From Melioribacteraceae bacterium (GTDB taxonomy: Bacteria; Bacteroidota; Ignavibacteria; Ignavibacteriales; Melioribacteraceae): a stretch of 64,000 nt of DNA. How positions within the stretch are numbered: the stretch's first letter is position 1; every line of letters begins with the position of its first letter. Positions 1-8,880 of the stretch are shown here, piece after piece. The notes below the pieces were generated by a model that saw nothing but the letters and a program-made list of their open reading frames with translations, did no database searches and had not been told where the DNA came from. The stretch lies in contig JAIPBD010000002.1 in NCBI GenBank assembly GCA_021739765.1, positions 248,001 to 312,000 of the forward strand, in the 5' to 3' direction. Position numbers and translations under genes: made by a program.

Positions 1-1
1 T

Positions 2-562
2 AAAAAAGCTACACGCGGTGTAGAAACAATGTTCCGAAACGTGATGCGCACTCATGTTAGTTTTAGCGCAATGGCGGATAATAAAGCTAATATTATGATA
101 AGTGTGAACACATTAATATTAACCGCCGTAGTCGCGATTTTATCCCGCAAATTGGATTCCAATCCGCACCTTATTATTCCTACAATAATTATTACCGTGG
201 TTTGTTTGGTTACATTAATTTTCGCGACTCTCGTTACCAGACCGCAAATTAACCGTGGGACTTTCTCTAAAGACGATATTAAGGAGAAAAAAGCAAATCT
301 TCTATTTTTTGGCAATTTCTATAATGTCGATTTGAAGGATTTTAATTGGGGAATGAACGCAATGATGCGGGACGGTGATTATTTGTATGATAGTATGATA
401 AAGGATTTTTATTTCCTCGGGCAAGTTCTCGGTAAAAAATATAAATATTTAAGAATCTGTTACACCATTTTTATGTACGGATTAATTATTTCAGTAATTG
501 CCTTCGGTATTGCAACTTTTTTTGCGCCGGAAGGAACAGCATTAGGAGATTTCATTGAATAA
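2..562 (+). CDS. Pycsar-effector-like transmembrane domain protein (5' partial)
   Basis: The reading frame is open to the window edge, so this is the C-terminal part of a longer protein. It starts mid-protein with ATRGVETMFRN, a segment that in Bacteroidota often links an N-terminal HD phosphohydrolase domain to a Pycsar-effector-like (DUF5706 type) membrane domain. Visible here are the conserved MADNKANIMISVN stretch, a hydrophobic hairpin directly after it (two membrane segments around residues 30-75 of the visible part) and a third membrane segment near the C-terminus. Family knowledge: the domain is a membrane effector in cyclic-pyrimidine (Pycsar) defence, but chromosomal HD fusions are common and their role is not established. 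The ATG at 29 could be a start, but the conserved residues before it argue against that. The HD domain itself is outside the window, so the fusion is inferred. Confidence 0.75.
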   Translation, partial: KKATRGVETMFRNVMRTHVSFSAMADNKANIMISVNTLILTAVVAILSRKLDSNPHLIIPTIIITVVCLVTLIFATLVTRPQINRGTFSKDDIKEKKANLLFFGNFYNVDLKDFNWGMNAMMRDGDYLYDSMIKDFYFLGQVLGKKYKYLRICYTIFMYGLIISVIAFGIATFFAPEGTALGDFIE

Positions 563-1064
563 TAAGAAAACACTTTTCATTTGCCGTCATGCCAAATCCA
601 GTTGGAAAGATTTAAATTTATCCGATAAAGAACGCCCGCTAAATAAAAGAGGAAAACGTGATGCGCCTTTTATGGGTAAACTTCTTTCCGAAAAAGGAGA
701 AAGGGCCGATTTAATTATTTCCAGCAATGCCGTTCGCGCAGTGCTTACCGCAAAAGCTTACGCTAAGGAATTAGGATACCCAAGTGAAAATATCCGAATC
801 GTACCAAATATATACGAAGCCGGAAGCAGAGAATTGTTTGGTGTTATAAAACAAATTGATGACCAGTACAACAATGTATTTATGTTCGGTCATAATCCCG
901 GTTTTACTTTATTATATAATTTTATTACCGATGAACGATTGGATAATATTCCTACAAGCGGAGTTGTTAAGGTTTCTTTCGATGTAAGCTCTTGGAAAGA
1001 AATTGAAGTTGGAGCCGGTTTAACGGATTATTTTGAGTATCCTAAAAAATATCGAAACGGTTAA
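555..1064 (+). CDS. SixA-like histidine phosphatase
   Basis: A 169-aa histidine phosphatase (phosphoglycerate mutase-like) of the SixA branch. The catalytic RHG-type motif is ICRHAKSSW near residue 11, followed by LNKRGKRDA; the second catalytic His lies in FGHNPG around residue 115. SixA removes phosphate from histidine phosphotransfer proteins in E. coli; in Bacteroidota the substrate is unknown. The start is TTG at 555, overlapping the upstream gene by 8 nt, with an AGGAG ribosome site at 544-548. The overlap suggests translational coupling to the Pycsar-like gene. Length fits the family (about 160 aa). Confidence 0.85.
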   Translation: MNNKKTLFICRHAKSSWKDLNLSDKERPLNKRGKRDAPFMGKLLSEKGERADLIISSNAVRAVLTAKAYAKELGYPSENIRIVPNIYEAGSRELFGVIKQIDDQYNNVFMFGHNPGFTLLYNFITDERLDNIPTSGVVKVSFDVSSWKEIEVGAGLTDYFEYPKKYRNG

Positions 1065-1168
1065 TCGGCTCATTTCAAGTAGCCGAATTACATATTGATA
1101 CCGTACTTTTACTCCACAACATTCCCCTATTTTCCGTAATTTTATATGATAAATTAATCTGAATTAAC

Positions 1169-1993
1169 ATGCTTTCTACAATACATTTATTAAATATTCT
1201 GCTGCCCATTTTATATCTGGTGGCGTTCGTTGCTTACACTTACGATTTTATAGGCGAGGCTTCGAATTTCACGAATTCAAAACGGATATTTTTGTTTGTT
1301 ACTCTTTTTCTTCACACAGTTTATCTTCTATTCCGGACGATTGAATTTACACATGCACCAATTACAAATAAATTTGAAATATTTACATTGCTCGCGTTCG
1401 CCGTAAGTTTCTCATATTTTATTTTGGAATTGATGACAGACGTTAGAGGAACCGGACTTTTTATTATTGTCGTTTCGTTTGCGTTTCAAACTGTATCCTC
1501 AATTTTTATCCAAGATCTTGTTGAAGTAAAAGATGTACTAAGGAATGGTCTTTTAGGAATTCATGTTGTCAGCGCAATTATGGGTTATTCCGGTTTTACT
1601 ATTTCTGCGGTTTACGGCATTCTATTTATCGTATTATATAAAAATATCAGGAACAGTAAATTCGGAATAGTTTTTAAAAGGTTACCGAGTCTTGAGATTC
1701 TTGAAACACTCAGTTTTAAATCTCTCTTGATCGGATATGTTTTATTAACAATAGCTATTCTTATTGGTGTGGTTTGGTTGCCAACAGCATTCCCCGATTT
1801 TAAATGGTCGGATCCAAAACTGATTTCAAGTGGTGTTGTTTGGCTAATCTACACAGCAGGAATTACAATTAAATTAAAAGACGGTTGGTACGGGAAAAGA
1901 GTAATCTTTTTCTCCCTAACCGGATTTACAGTCGCGATATCATCGATGATTTTATCCAACTTTTTGGCGGAAAGTTTTCATTCGTTTTATTGA
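1169..1993 (+). CDS. HemX/CcsA-like cytochrome c assembly membrane protein
   Basis: A 274-aa integral membrane protein with about eight hydrophobic segments, of the CcsA/CcmC/HemX family. Conserved features visible are FEIF after a loop in the third segment, GIHVVSAIMGYSGF with a candidate heme-ligand His near residue 132, and WSDPKLISSGVVWLIY in the second half, which resembles the WSWDPKE region of CcsA proteins. It lies 21 nt upstream of hemA; in Bacillus and Bacteroidota hemX sits at this place, where it affects GluTR level or heme handling. Whether it works in cytochrome c maturation (CcsA) or in GluTR control (HemX) cannot be decided from sequence. It is the first gene of the heme operon, 104 nt after the previous stop. 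Confidence 0.8.
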   Translation: MLSTIHLLNILLPILYLVAFVAYTYDFIGEASNFTNSKRIFLFVTLFLHTVYLLFRTIEFTHAPITNKFEIFTLLAFAVSFSYFILELMTDVRGTGLFIIVVSFAFQTVSSIFIQDLVEVKDVLRNGLLGIHVVSAIMGYSGFTISAVYGILFIVLYKNIRNSKFGIVFKRLPSLEILETLSFKSLLIGYVLLTIAILIGVVWLPTAFPDFKWSDPKLISSGVVWLIYTAGITIKLKDGWYGKRVIFFSLTGFTVAISSMILSNFLAESFHSFY

Positions 1994-2014
1994 TCCGACG
2001 ATTTTTAGAGTAAT

Positions 2015-3313
2015 ATGAATCTTATTGGCGTAAGCTTAAATCATAAATCTGCAAATATAGATATTCGAGAAGCGCTTCATTTAAGTAAAAATGAGATACT
2101 CGAACTAATCCCAATTCTTAAAAGAGATCTTTTTTCTGAAGGGTTAGTATTATCTACTTGTAATAGAACCGAAATCTTTGGTTTCCCCAAAGATGTTGGG
2201 ATAAGTTATAAAGATATTCAAAAAACTCTGATCGAATACAAACCCGTTCCCGGTTTAAACAGCGGAAATTTTATCAATTACTTTTCATGCAGCGCGGTAA
2301 AACACATTTTTAATGTTGCTTGCGGAATTGATTCTTTAATTATCGGTGATAGCCAAATTCTTGGCCAAGTGAAAGAATCGATTCAACTTTCCGACGATTT
2401 AAATTTTTCGGGTAACGTTTCCAAAAGACTTTTTGATCAAGTGCTGCGTGTCGGTAAAAGAGCCATTAAAGAAACTCTGATTGGTGAAGGAGCGGTAACA
2501 GTCAGTTATGCCGCTGTTCAAATCATAGAGAAAATTTTCGCGAACCTGAATCGCCGCTCAGCTTTAGTTATCGGCGCCGGAGAAACAGGAGAATTAGCGG
2601 CGATACATCTGCGTGATAAAGAAATTGGAAAACTATCAATCACAAACCGGTCATTCGATAAAGCTAAAATAGTAGCTGAAAAATTGCGGGCTGATATTGT
2701 TGGTTTTGAAGATTACAAAGAGAGACTCCACGAGTTTGATATTGTGGTTAGCGCTACGAGTTCGCCTGCGTTTTTGTTGACAAAGGACGATATTAAATCC
2801 GTGATGAAAAAACGTCGCCGAGCACCAATTGTGCTTATGGATATTGCACTTCCAAGGGATATTGATCCCCAAACCGGAAATATCGATAATGTATTTTACA
2901 ACGATATCGATTCTTTAAATGTGATAGTCGAAGAAAACTTGCAAAAGCGGAAAGAAGAAATACCACTTGTGAACGATATAATTATGGAAGAAATGGTCGC
3001 TTTCTTCAGTTGGTTTAATTCTCTAAGAGTCGTCCCAACTATAAAGTCGTTCCGCAGCTTTTTTGAAGAAATCACACAGGATGAATTGAGAAAAATCCGG
3101 CATAAAGTTACGGACGAAGATTTTCAAAAATTGGAAAATATGACACGAAGATTAATCGGAAGATTGATGCACAATCCAACCAAAAAGTTAAAAGAAATAG
3201 CGGAAAATGGTATTGAAACACAAGAAGTTTCAAACACAACCGCCATGCTAATAGATTTATTCGATTTAAATAATCCATCTAAAGATGAATACACGGAAGA
3301 GAGAGAAAATTGA
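2015..3313 (+). CDS. hemA: Glutamyl-tRNA reductase
   Basis: Reduces glutamyl-tRNA(Glu) to glutamate-1-semialdehyde with NADPH, the committed step of C5-pathway tetrapyrrole synthesis in the cytosol. The 432-aa product has the catalytic Cys49 in LSTCNRTEIFG, the GluTR signature region around DSQILGQVKES, a Rossmann motif GAGETGELAA near residue 190 and a C-terminal helical dimerisation domain that ends with LMHNPTKKLKE. Length is normal for bacterial HemA. The stop codon overlaps the hemC start by 4 nt (TTGA), so the two are translationally coupled. Confidence 0.97.
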   Translation: MNLIGVSLNHKSANIDIREALHLSKNEILELIPILKRDLFSEGLVLSTCNRTEIFGFPKDVGISYKDIQKTLIEYKPVPGLNSGNFINYFSCSAVKHIFNVACGIDSLIIGDSQILGQVKESIQLSDDLNFSGNVSKRLFDQVLRVGKRAIKETLIGEGAVTVSYAAVQIIEKIFANLNRRSALVIGAGETGELAAIHLRDKEIGKLSITNRSFDKAKIVAEKLRADIVGFEDYKERLHEFDIVVSATSSPAFLLTKDDIKSVMKKRRRAPIVLMDIALPRDIDPQTGNIDNVFYNDIDSLNVIVEENLQKRKEEIPLVNDIIMEEMVAFFSWFNSLRVVPTIKSFRSFFEEITQDELRKIRHKVTDEDFQKLENMTRRLIGRLMHNPTKKLKEIAENGIETQEVSNTTAMLIDLFDLNNPSKDEYTEEREN

Positions 3314-4251
3314 AAAAAGAGAAATTAATTATCGGCACTCGTTCAAGCGATCTTGCAATGTGGCAAGCCAACTTTATCAAAAAAGAGCTTGAGAAACATC
3401 ATAAGAACCTTAAAGTAGAATTGGTAAATGTTAAAACTAAAGGCGATAAAATTTTAGATGTCGCCCTCTCGAAAATTGGTGATAAAGGCTTGTTTACTAA
3501 GGAACTCGAAGTCGCGCTTTTGAACAACGAGGTTGATATCGCTGTTCACAGTTTAAAGGATTTACAAACAGAAATTCCAAAAGGCTTAAAATTAGCAGCT
3601 ATAACAAAACGACATGAAGTTGAGGATGTTTTGATTGCCCGCAAAAAAAACACAACAATAGAAACTTTACCCGAAGGAGCGACAGTTGCAACCGGGTCTT
3701 TGAGAAGACGGTCGCAACTAAAACACCTTCGACCGGATATAAATGTTGTTGAGTTGAGAGGAAATGTCCCTACCAGAATTCAAAAATTTATTGATTCTGA
3801 TTGGGATGCGATTATACTCGCCCGGGCGGGTGTGGAAAGATTAAAATTGAAAAAACACATTTCATCCTATATCCCGGTTGATATGATGCTTCCGGCAGTT
3901 GGTCAGGGAGCGCTTGGAATTGAAATTAATGAGAAAAATGAATTTGCTGCAGAAATGGTTTCATTTCTTCATGATAAAAACACTTTCGCTGCGGTCTCTG
4001 CGGAACGTAAATTCCTTAAGGAATTAGAAGGCGGCTGTCAGGTGCCTATTGGCGCTTACGCTCAAGTAAAACCGAACGGATTGTATCTGGAAGGAATTGT
4101 GGGAGCTTTGGATGGTTCGGTTACTTACAGAGCCAAAATTAGAGGTAAAAAATCTGATGCTGAATTGTTGGGCAAAGAATTAGCAAAGCAGATTTCTCAA
4201 GCAGGCGCGAAATCACTCCTTGAGGAAATTTATGAAACGGTTAGAAAGTAA
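3310..4251 (+). CDS. hemC: Hydroxymethylbilane synthase (porphobilinogen deaminase)
   Basis: Joins four porphobilinogen molecules into hydroxymethylbilane. The 313-aa protein begins IIGTRSSDLAMWQA, carries the conserved arginine-rich GSLRRRSQL segment near residue 130 and the dipyrromethane-cofactor cysteine Cys243 in LEGGCQVPIGAY. The TTG start at 3310 overlaps the hemA stop. The substrate-producing enzyme HemB is not in this cluster and must be encoded elsewhere. Confidence 0.97.
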   Translation: MKKEKLIIGTRSSDLAMWQANFIKKELEKHHKNLKVELVNVKTKGDKILDVALSKIGDKGLFTKELEVALLNNEVDIAVHSLKDLQTEIPKGLKLAAITKRHEVEDVLIARKKNTTIETLPEGATVATGSLRRRSQLKHLRPDINVVELRGNVPTRIQKFIDSDWDAIILARAGVERLKLKKHISSYIPVDMMLPAVGQGALGIEINEKNEFAAEMVSFLHDKNTFAAVSAERKFLKELEGGCQVPIGAYAQVKPNGLYLEGIVGALDGSVTYRAKIRGKKSDAELLGKELAKQISQAGAKSLLEEIYETVRK

Positions 4252-4257
4252 TATATA

Positions 4258-5016
4258 GTGGAATCGATACCGAGAATATTAATTACGAAACAATTTTCAT
4301 CTACGATTTTTCATCAATTATTAAAATCGAATGTTGAGTTGATCTTTCTGCCCTGCATCAAAGTCGAGCCTCTCATACAAAAAAAAGATTCGTTAATTGA
4401 AGCAATTAATCAATCTGAAAGATCGATTGTGTTTTTTACTTCCGAAAATTCGGTTAACATTTTTTTCGATTTTATATCTGAATTGAATTTAAAGAAGGAT
4501 AATTTTTTTATTGCCGCGGTTGGCGGTAAAACTAAAAAAGCTGTTGAGAATTTTGGGTTTACCGTAGACTTGGTTCCTGCTGAATTTAGCGCAAACGGGC
4601 TTCTCGATTCTTTTGCCCAAATGGATATTATTGGTAAGAAAGTTTTATTTCCCTGCTCTGTACTTTCCGATAATAAAATGAAAACAGGACTTGAGGAAAT
4701 GGGAGCTGCGGTTTTACAAATTCCGATTTATGATGTTACACCAAATTTTGAATCAACGGAAATTGTAAAAATTGAAGAATCTAAGCCGGATATTTTTGCG
4801 TTTACGAGTCCGTCAAATTTTCATTATTTTTTAAAATTATTAAGTATTGATAATCCTAATAAATATTTTGGCAGCTCAACTTTGGCGGCAATCGGGCCGA
4901 CAACCAAAAAAGCAATTGAAAAACAAAATTTAAAAGTAAGAATTGTTCCGAAACAAAATTCATTAAGTGCTTTGGAAACGGAGATACTTACTTTTCTTAA
5001 AAACCGAAATTATTGA
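4258..5016 (+). CDS. hemD: Uroporphyrinogen-III synthase
   Basis: Cyclises hydroxymethylbilane to uroporphyrinogen III with inversion of ring D. HemD sequences diverge strongly; the call rests on length (252 aa), on two-domain features (FTSENSVNIFF near residue 60 and FTSPSNFHYF near 180, AIGPTTKKAIEK near 212) and on position between hemC and hemE. Start is GTG, 6 nt after the hemC stop. The stop lies 19 nt before the hemE start. Confidence 0.9.
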   Translation: MESIPRILITKQFSSTIFHQLLKSNVELIFLPCIKVEPLIQKKDSLIEAINQSERSIVFFTSENSVNIFFDFISELNLKKDNFFIAAVGGKTKKAVENFGFTVDLVPAEFSANGLLDSFAQMDIIGKKVLFPCSVLSDNKMKTGLEEMGAAVLQIPIYDVTPNFESTEIVKIEESKPDIFAFTSPSNFHYFLKLLSIDNPNKYFGSSTLAAIGPTTKKAIEKQNLKVRIVPKQNSLSALETEILTFLKNRNY

Positions 5017-5035
5017 ATTAATACAAGGATATATT

Positions 5036-6088
5036 TTGACACAATTACAGAATGATCTTTTCTTGCGAGCTTGCCGCAGGGAAGTTATCGAAAGAACACC
5101 TATTTGGATAATGCGACAAGCCGGCAGATATTTACCTGAATATCGCGCCGTACGAAAAAATTCCGATTTTTTAACAATGTGTAAAACTCCTGAACTTGCG
5201 AGTGAAGTCACTATTCAGCCTATCGATCTTATCGGAGTTGACGCCGCAATTTTGTTTTCCGATATTCTGGTTATTCCCGAAGCAATGGGAATGGAATTAT
5301 TGATGGTTGAATCAAAAGGTCCGCAATTTCCAAAACCAATCAGAAATGCTGACGATGCAAAAGCATTAAAACAAATAGATCCTACAAAGGATCTTAAATA
5401 CGTTCTTGATGCCATAAAAATGACAAAAGAAAATCTTAATAACCGTGTACCTTTAATTGGATTCAGCGGTTCACCTTGGACTCTCTTAACATATATGGTT
5501 GAAGGTGGCGGCTCGAAAACTTTTTCTAAAGTTAAAAATTTGATTTTTAATGATCCCGAACTTGCGCACAATTTGTTGGATAAAATTTCTGATGCGGTAG
5601 CGGATTATTTAAACGCTAAAATTGAAGCCGGAGTAAATGCTGTTCAAATATTTGATACTTGGGGCGGAATTTTAGCTCCTCATCATTTTTACGAGTTTTC
5701 ATTAAACTACGTCGAAAAAATTATTTCCAAATTAAAAGTTACAGACCAACCGGTAATTTTCTTCCCAAAAGGTATTAGTTCAGGTTGGAACAAGATCGCC
5801 AAAACCGGCGCAACTGTTATCGGGCTGGATTGGACTGTAAATATCGGGAAAGTTAGGGAACGAATCGGTGATAAAGTTGCACTTCAGGGAAATATGGATC
5901 CGACAATTTTATATGGAAATGTTGATAAAATTGAAATTGAAGCGACTAAAGTTATGGATTCATACGGTAACGGGTCCGGCCATATTTTCAATTTGGGTCA
6001 CGGCATACTCCCTGATGTTAAACCGGCGCATGCAAAAGCACTTGTTGATTTTATTAAATCCAAGAGCTCAAAATATCATATCAAGTAA
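5036..6088 (+). CDS. hemE: Uroporphyrinogen decarboxylase
   Basis: Decarboxylates uroporphyrinogen III to coproporphyrinogen III. The 350-aa product has the two family signatures PIWIMRQAGRYLPEYR at the N-terminus and IGFSGSPWTLLTYMVEG near residue 145, plus FDTWGGIL and GLDWT. The frame is open from 4967, but that start would overlap hemD and add residues the family lacks; the TTG at 5036 has an AAGGA ribosome site at 5025-5029 with proper spacing and gives the normal N-terminus, so it is preferred. Confidence 0.96.
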   Translation: MTQLQNDLFLRACRREVIERTPIWIMRQAGRYLPEYRAVRKNSDFLTMCKTPELASEVTIQPIDLIGVDAAILFSDILVIPEAMGMELLMVESKGPQFPKPIRNADDAKALKQIDPTKDLKYVLDAIKMTKENLNNRVPLIGFSGSPWTLLTYMVEGGGSKTFSKVKNLIFNDPELAHNLLDKISDAVADYLNAKIEAGVNAVQIFDTWGGILAPHHFYEFSLNYVEKIISKLKVTDQPVIFFPKGISSGWNKIAKTGATVIGLDWTVNIGKVRERIGDKVALQGNMDPTILYGNVDKIEIEATKVMDSYGNGSGHIFNLGHGILPDVKPAHAKALVDFIKSKSSKYHIK

Positions 6089-6097
6089 GGAATTATT

Positions 6098-7474
6098 ATG
6101 CTGAAATTAGATAAAAATCTTATTCGCAAATACGATAAACCCGGGCCACGATACACGAGTTATCCGACGGCTCCACAGTTTAGCGAGGAGTTCTCACACA
6201 GTGACTATATGGATGAGATAATCAAAACTAATCATGATTCAAACGCTCCGGATTTATCACTCTATTATCATATCCCTTTCTGCGATACGCTTTGTTATTT
6301 CTGCGGATGCAATATGATAGTAACTCGAAACCGAAGCAGAATAAGCGAGTATGTAAAATATTTGAAAAATGAAATCGATCTGCTCCGTTCATACATTTCA
6401 ACCGAGAGAAAAGTGTCACAACTGCATTGGGGCGGTGGAACTCCGACTCATCTAAATCCAGAAGAAATTTATGACCTGACTAAATACATTCAAGAAAGTT
6501 TTGATTTTCGCCCGGATTCTGAAAATGGCAGTGAAATCGATCCCCGGGGTTTAACCAAGGAACATCTTGAAGCGCTTCGAAAAGGTGGATTTAACAGAAT
6601 CAGCATGGGTGTTCAAGATTTTAATGAAAAAGTTCAAAAAGCTGTAAACCGAATCCAACCTGAAGATATGACCAGACAAGTAGTAAATTGGGTTCGGGAA
6701 TTGGGATTCGATAGTATTAATCTCGATTTAATCTACGGTCTTCCTTTTCAAACAGTGGATGGATTCGCGGAAACAGTTGACAAAATAATCGATATTTCTC
6801 CTGATCGAATTGCCGTTTTTAATTATGCCCATGTTCCATGGATGAAAAAACACATGGCGTTAATTAAAGAAGAAGATATTCCGGCAGCGGATGAAAAATT
6901 AAACATCCTTTTTATGACAATTCAAAAATTAACCGAAGCCGGTTACGAATTTATCGGAATGGATCATTTTGCAAAACCCGAAGATGATCTTTCAAAAGCT
7001 TTGAAGGAAAAACGGTTATATAGAAATTTTCAAGGATACAGCACAAATGCCGGCACTGATCTTTACGCGATGGGGATCACCAGCATTAGTCAAATTGGTG
7101 ATGTTTATACTCAAAATTTCAAAAAAGAAAAAGAATACTTTGATGCCGTTGAAGAAGGTGTTCTTCCAATCTGGAAAGGATATCGTTTCACCGAAGATGA
7201 TAAAATCCGCAAGGATGTTATCATGAAACTTATGTGCGACTTCGAATTGGAATTTAGTTCGATTGATAAAAAACATAATATCAAATTTGAAGATTATTTT
7301 GCCTTTGGATTAAATAATCTTAAAGACATGATTGAGGATGATCTCTTATCACTTGAAAACAGAAAAATAGTTATCAAGGATACGGGAAGATTATTAATTA
7401 GAAATATCGCTATGAATTTTGATGGATTTATTGAAAGACAACAAGATAAAGCGAGATATTCCAAAACTGTATAA
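6098..7474 (+). CDS. hemN: Oxygen-independent coproporphyrinogen III oxidase (radical SAM)
   Basis: Converts coproporphyrinogen III to protoporphyrinogen IX without oxygen, using SAM and a [4Fe-4S] cluster. The cluster motif is C62-x3-C66-x2-C69, followed by Cys71 (the HemN-type CxxxCxxCxC), in FCDTLCYFCGCN. Other HemN marks are the N-terminal RKYDKPGPRYTSYPTAP, GGGTPTHL, DPRGLT, and the C-terminal HemN domain. At 458 aa it matches true HemN rather than the shorter HemW. It sits directly between hemE and a protoporphyrinogen oxidase, in pathway order. Starts at ATG after AAGGA. Confidence 0.96.
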   Translation: MLKLDKNLIRKYDKPGPRYTSYPTAPQFSEEFSHSDYMDEIIKTNHDSNAPDLSLYYHIPFCDTLCYFCGCNMIVTRNRSRISEYVKYLKNEIDLLRSYISTERKVSQLHWGGGTPTHLNPEEIYDLTKYIQESFDFRPDSENGSEIDPRGLTKEHLEALRKGGFNRISMGVQDFNEKVQKAVNRIQPEDMTRQVVNWVRELGFDSINLDLIYGLPFQTVDGFAETVDKIIDISPDRIAVFNYAHVPWMKKHMALIKEEDIPAADEKLNILFMTIQKLTEAGYEFIGMDHFAKPEDDLSKALKEKRLYRNFQGYSTNAGTDLYAMGITSISQIGDVYTQNFKKEKEYFDAVEEGVLPIWKGYRFTEDDKIRKDVIMKLMCDFELEFSSIDKKHNIKFEDYFAFGLNNLKDMIEDDLLSLENRKIVIKDTGRLLIRNIAMNFDGFIERQQDKARYSKTV

Positions 7475-7476
7475 TT

Positions 7477-8880
7477 ATGAAAAGTGAAAAAAAGATTGCC
7501 GTATTCGGAGCGGGAATTTCTGGACTCGCAACCGCTCATTGGCTTACACAAAAAGGGTACGATGTAACGGTTTTCGATTCCGCCGGAAAAGCCGGTGGCT
7601 CGATGCAAACCGTATTCGAAGAAGGATACCTTGTTGATTTTGGTCCCAATAGCGGTCTTGAAACAACACCGTTAATTGCCAAATTAGCTGAAGATGTTGG
7701 GATGAAAAACGAAATGATTTATGCCAATGAGCAAGCTAATAAAAGGTATATCCTTAAAAATGAGAAGTTGCTTCCGCTTCCGACGGGCCCCGGCGCGTTG
7801 TTAAAATCGAGCATTTTTACAATAGGTGGAAAATTTCGAGTTGCGTTCGAACCATTTGTCGGCAAATCGGATGATGGCTATTATCAATCTCTCTATTCTT
7901 TTGTGGAACGACGTTTAGGAAAGCAGTTTGCCGATTACGTAATCGATCCTTTTGTTTCCGGTGTTTATGCCGGTGATCCTAATAAATTGAGCGTACAATC
8001 TGCATTTCCAAAAGTTTTCGCGCTTGAGCAGAAATATGGTGGCTTAATTAAAGGAATGATTAAAGGCGCCAAAGAGAGGAAGAAAAGTTCGGAGACATCC
8101 AAACAAAGCGCAAAAATGTTCGCATTCAAAAATGGGATGCAGAGCTTTCCGGAAGCCATCGCCAAAAGTCTTGGAAATAAAGTAAAGTTGAGTTCCAAAG
8201 TTGTAAAAGTAATTGACGTGGACTACGGTAAAAGAATATTGTACGATAATCCTGACGGTAGTCACGCGGAACTTGAAGTGGATGTAATCGTTTCAACAAT
8301 ACCGGCATCTTCAACCGCGGAGTTATTCGATGAAATTGATAATAATCTGCCGCCAAAACTAAATCAAATTGTTTATCCGCCGGTAATGGTGATTTATGCC
8401 GGTTATGATTTTTCACAAATCAAAAGAAAATTGGATGGGTTTGGGTTTTTAATTCCTTCTAAAGAGCAAAAGAATTTCCTCGGAGCAATTTGGAGTTCAA
8501 CCATTTTTCCAAATCGTGCGCCCGATGGGAAAGCCTCCTTCACAATCTTTACAGGAGGAATTAGGAATCAAAAAATATTAAAACAGACTGAAGACGAAAC
8601 AATTGCTTATGCCCTTAAAGATTTTAAAGAAGTGATGGGGATATCCGGCGAACCAGAATATTTGTCCTTCAAACTTTGGCCAAAAGCAATTCCCCAATAT
8701 AACCTTGGGTACATCGAAATTGAAAAATACTGCGATGAGTTTGAAACAAAGAATCCCGGCTTATTTCTAAGTGGAAATTTTCGGGGTGGAATTTCGGTAG
8801 GTGATTGTGTTAAAAACTCAGAGCTCGTTACAAATAAAGTAATTGATTATATGAATAATAAGTATGGAGCAAACGAATGA
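7477..8880 (+). CDS. hemG: Protoporphyrinogen oxidase (HemY/PPOX flavoprotein type)
   Basis: Oxidises protoporphyrinogen IX to protoporphyrin IX. The 467-aa protein has the dinucleotide FAD motif [15 protein letters not shown] at the N-terminus, the GGSMQT loop, and the C-terminal FAD-binding [17 protein letters not shown] motif typical of PPOX/HemY. This type normally uses oxygen, which contrasts with the oxygen-independent HemN just upstream; a facultative lifestyle or another electron acceptor would reconcile them (inference). Only 2 nt separate it from hemN, and it overlaps hemL by 4 nt (ATGA). Called hemG or hemY depending on nomenclature. Confidence 0.93.
   Translation: MKSEKKIAVFGAGISGLATAHWLTQKGYDVTVFDSAGKAGGSMQTVFEEGYLVDFGPNSGLETTPLIAKLAEDVGMKNEMIYANEQANKRYILKNEKLLPLPTGPGALLKSSIFTIGGKFRVAFEPFVGKSDDGYYQSLYSFVERRLGKQFADYVIDPFVSGVYAGDPNKLSVQSAFPKVFALEQKYGGLIKGMIKGAKERKKSSETSKQSAKMFAFKNGMQSFPEAIAKSLGNKVKLSSKVVKVIDVDYGKRILYDNPDGSHAELEVDVIVSTIPASSTAELFDEIDNNLPPKLNQIVYPPVMVIYAGYDFSQIKRKLDGFGFLIPSKEQKNFLGAIWSSTIFPNRAPDGKASFTIFTGGIRNQKILKQTEDETIAYALKDFKEVMGISGEPEYLSFKLWPKAIPQYNLGYIEIEKYCDEFETKNPGLFLSGNFRGGISVGDCVKNSELVTNKVIDYMNNKYGANE

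Noticed and set aside
4967-5035. Longer N-terminus for hemE
   Set aside because: It would overlap hemD by 50 nt and add 23 residues absent in the family; the TTG at 5036 has a good ribosome site.
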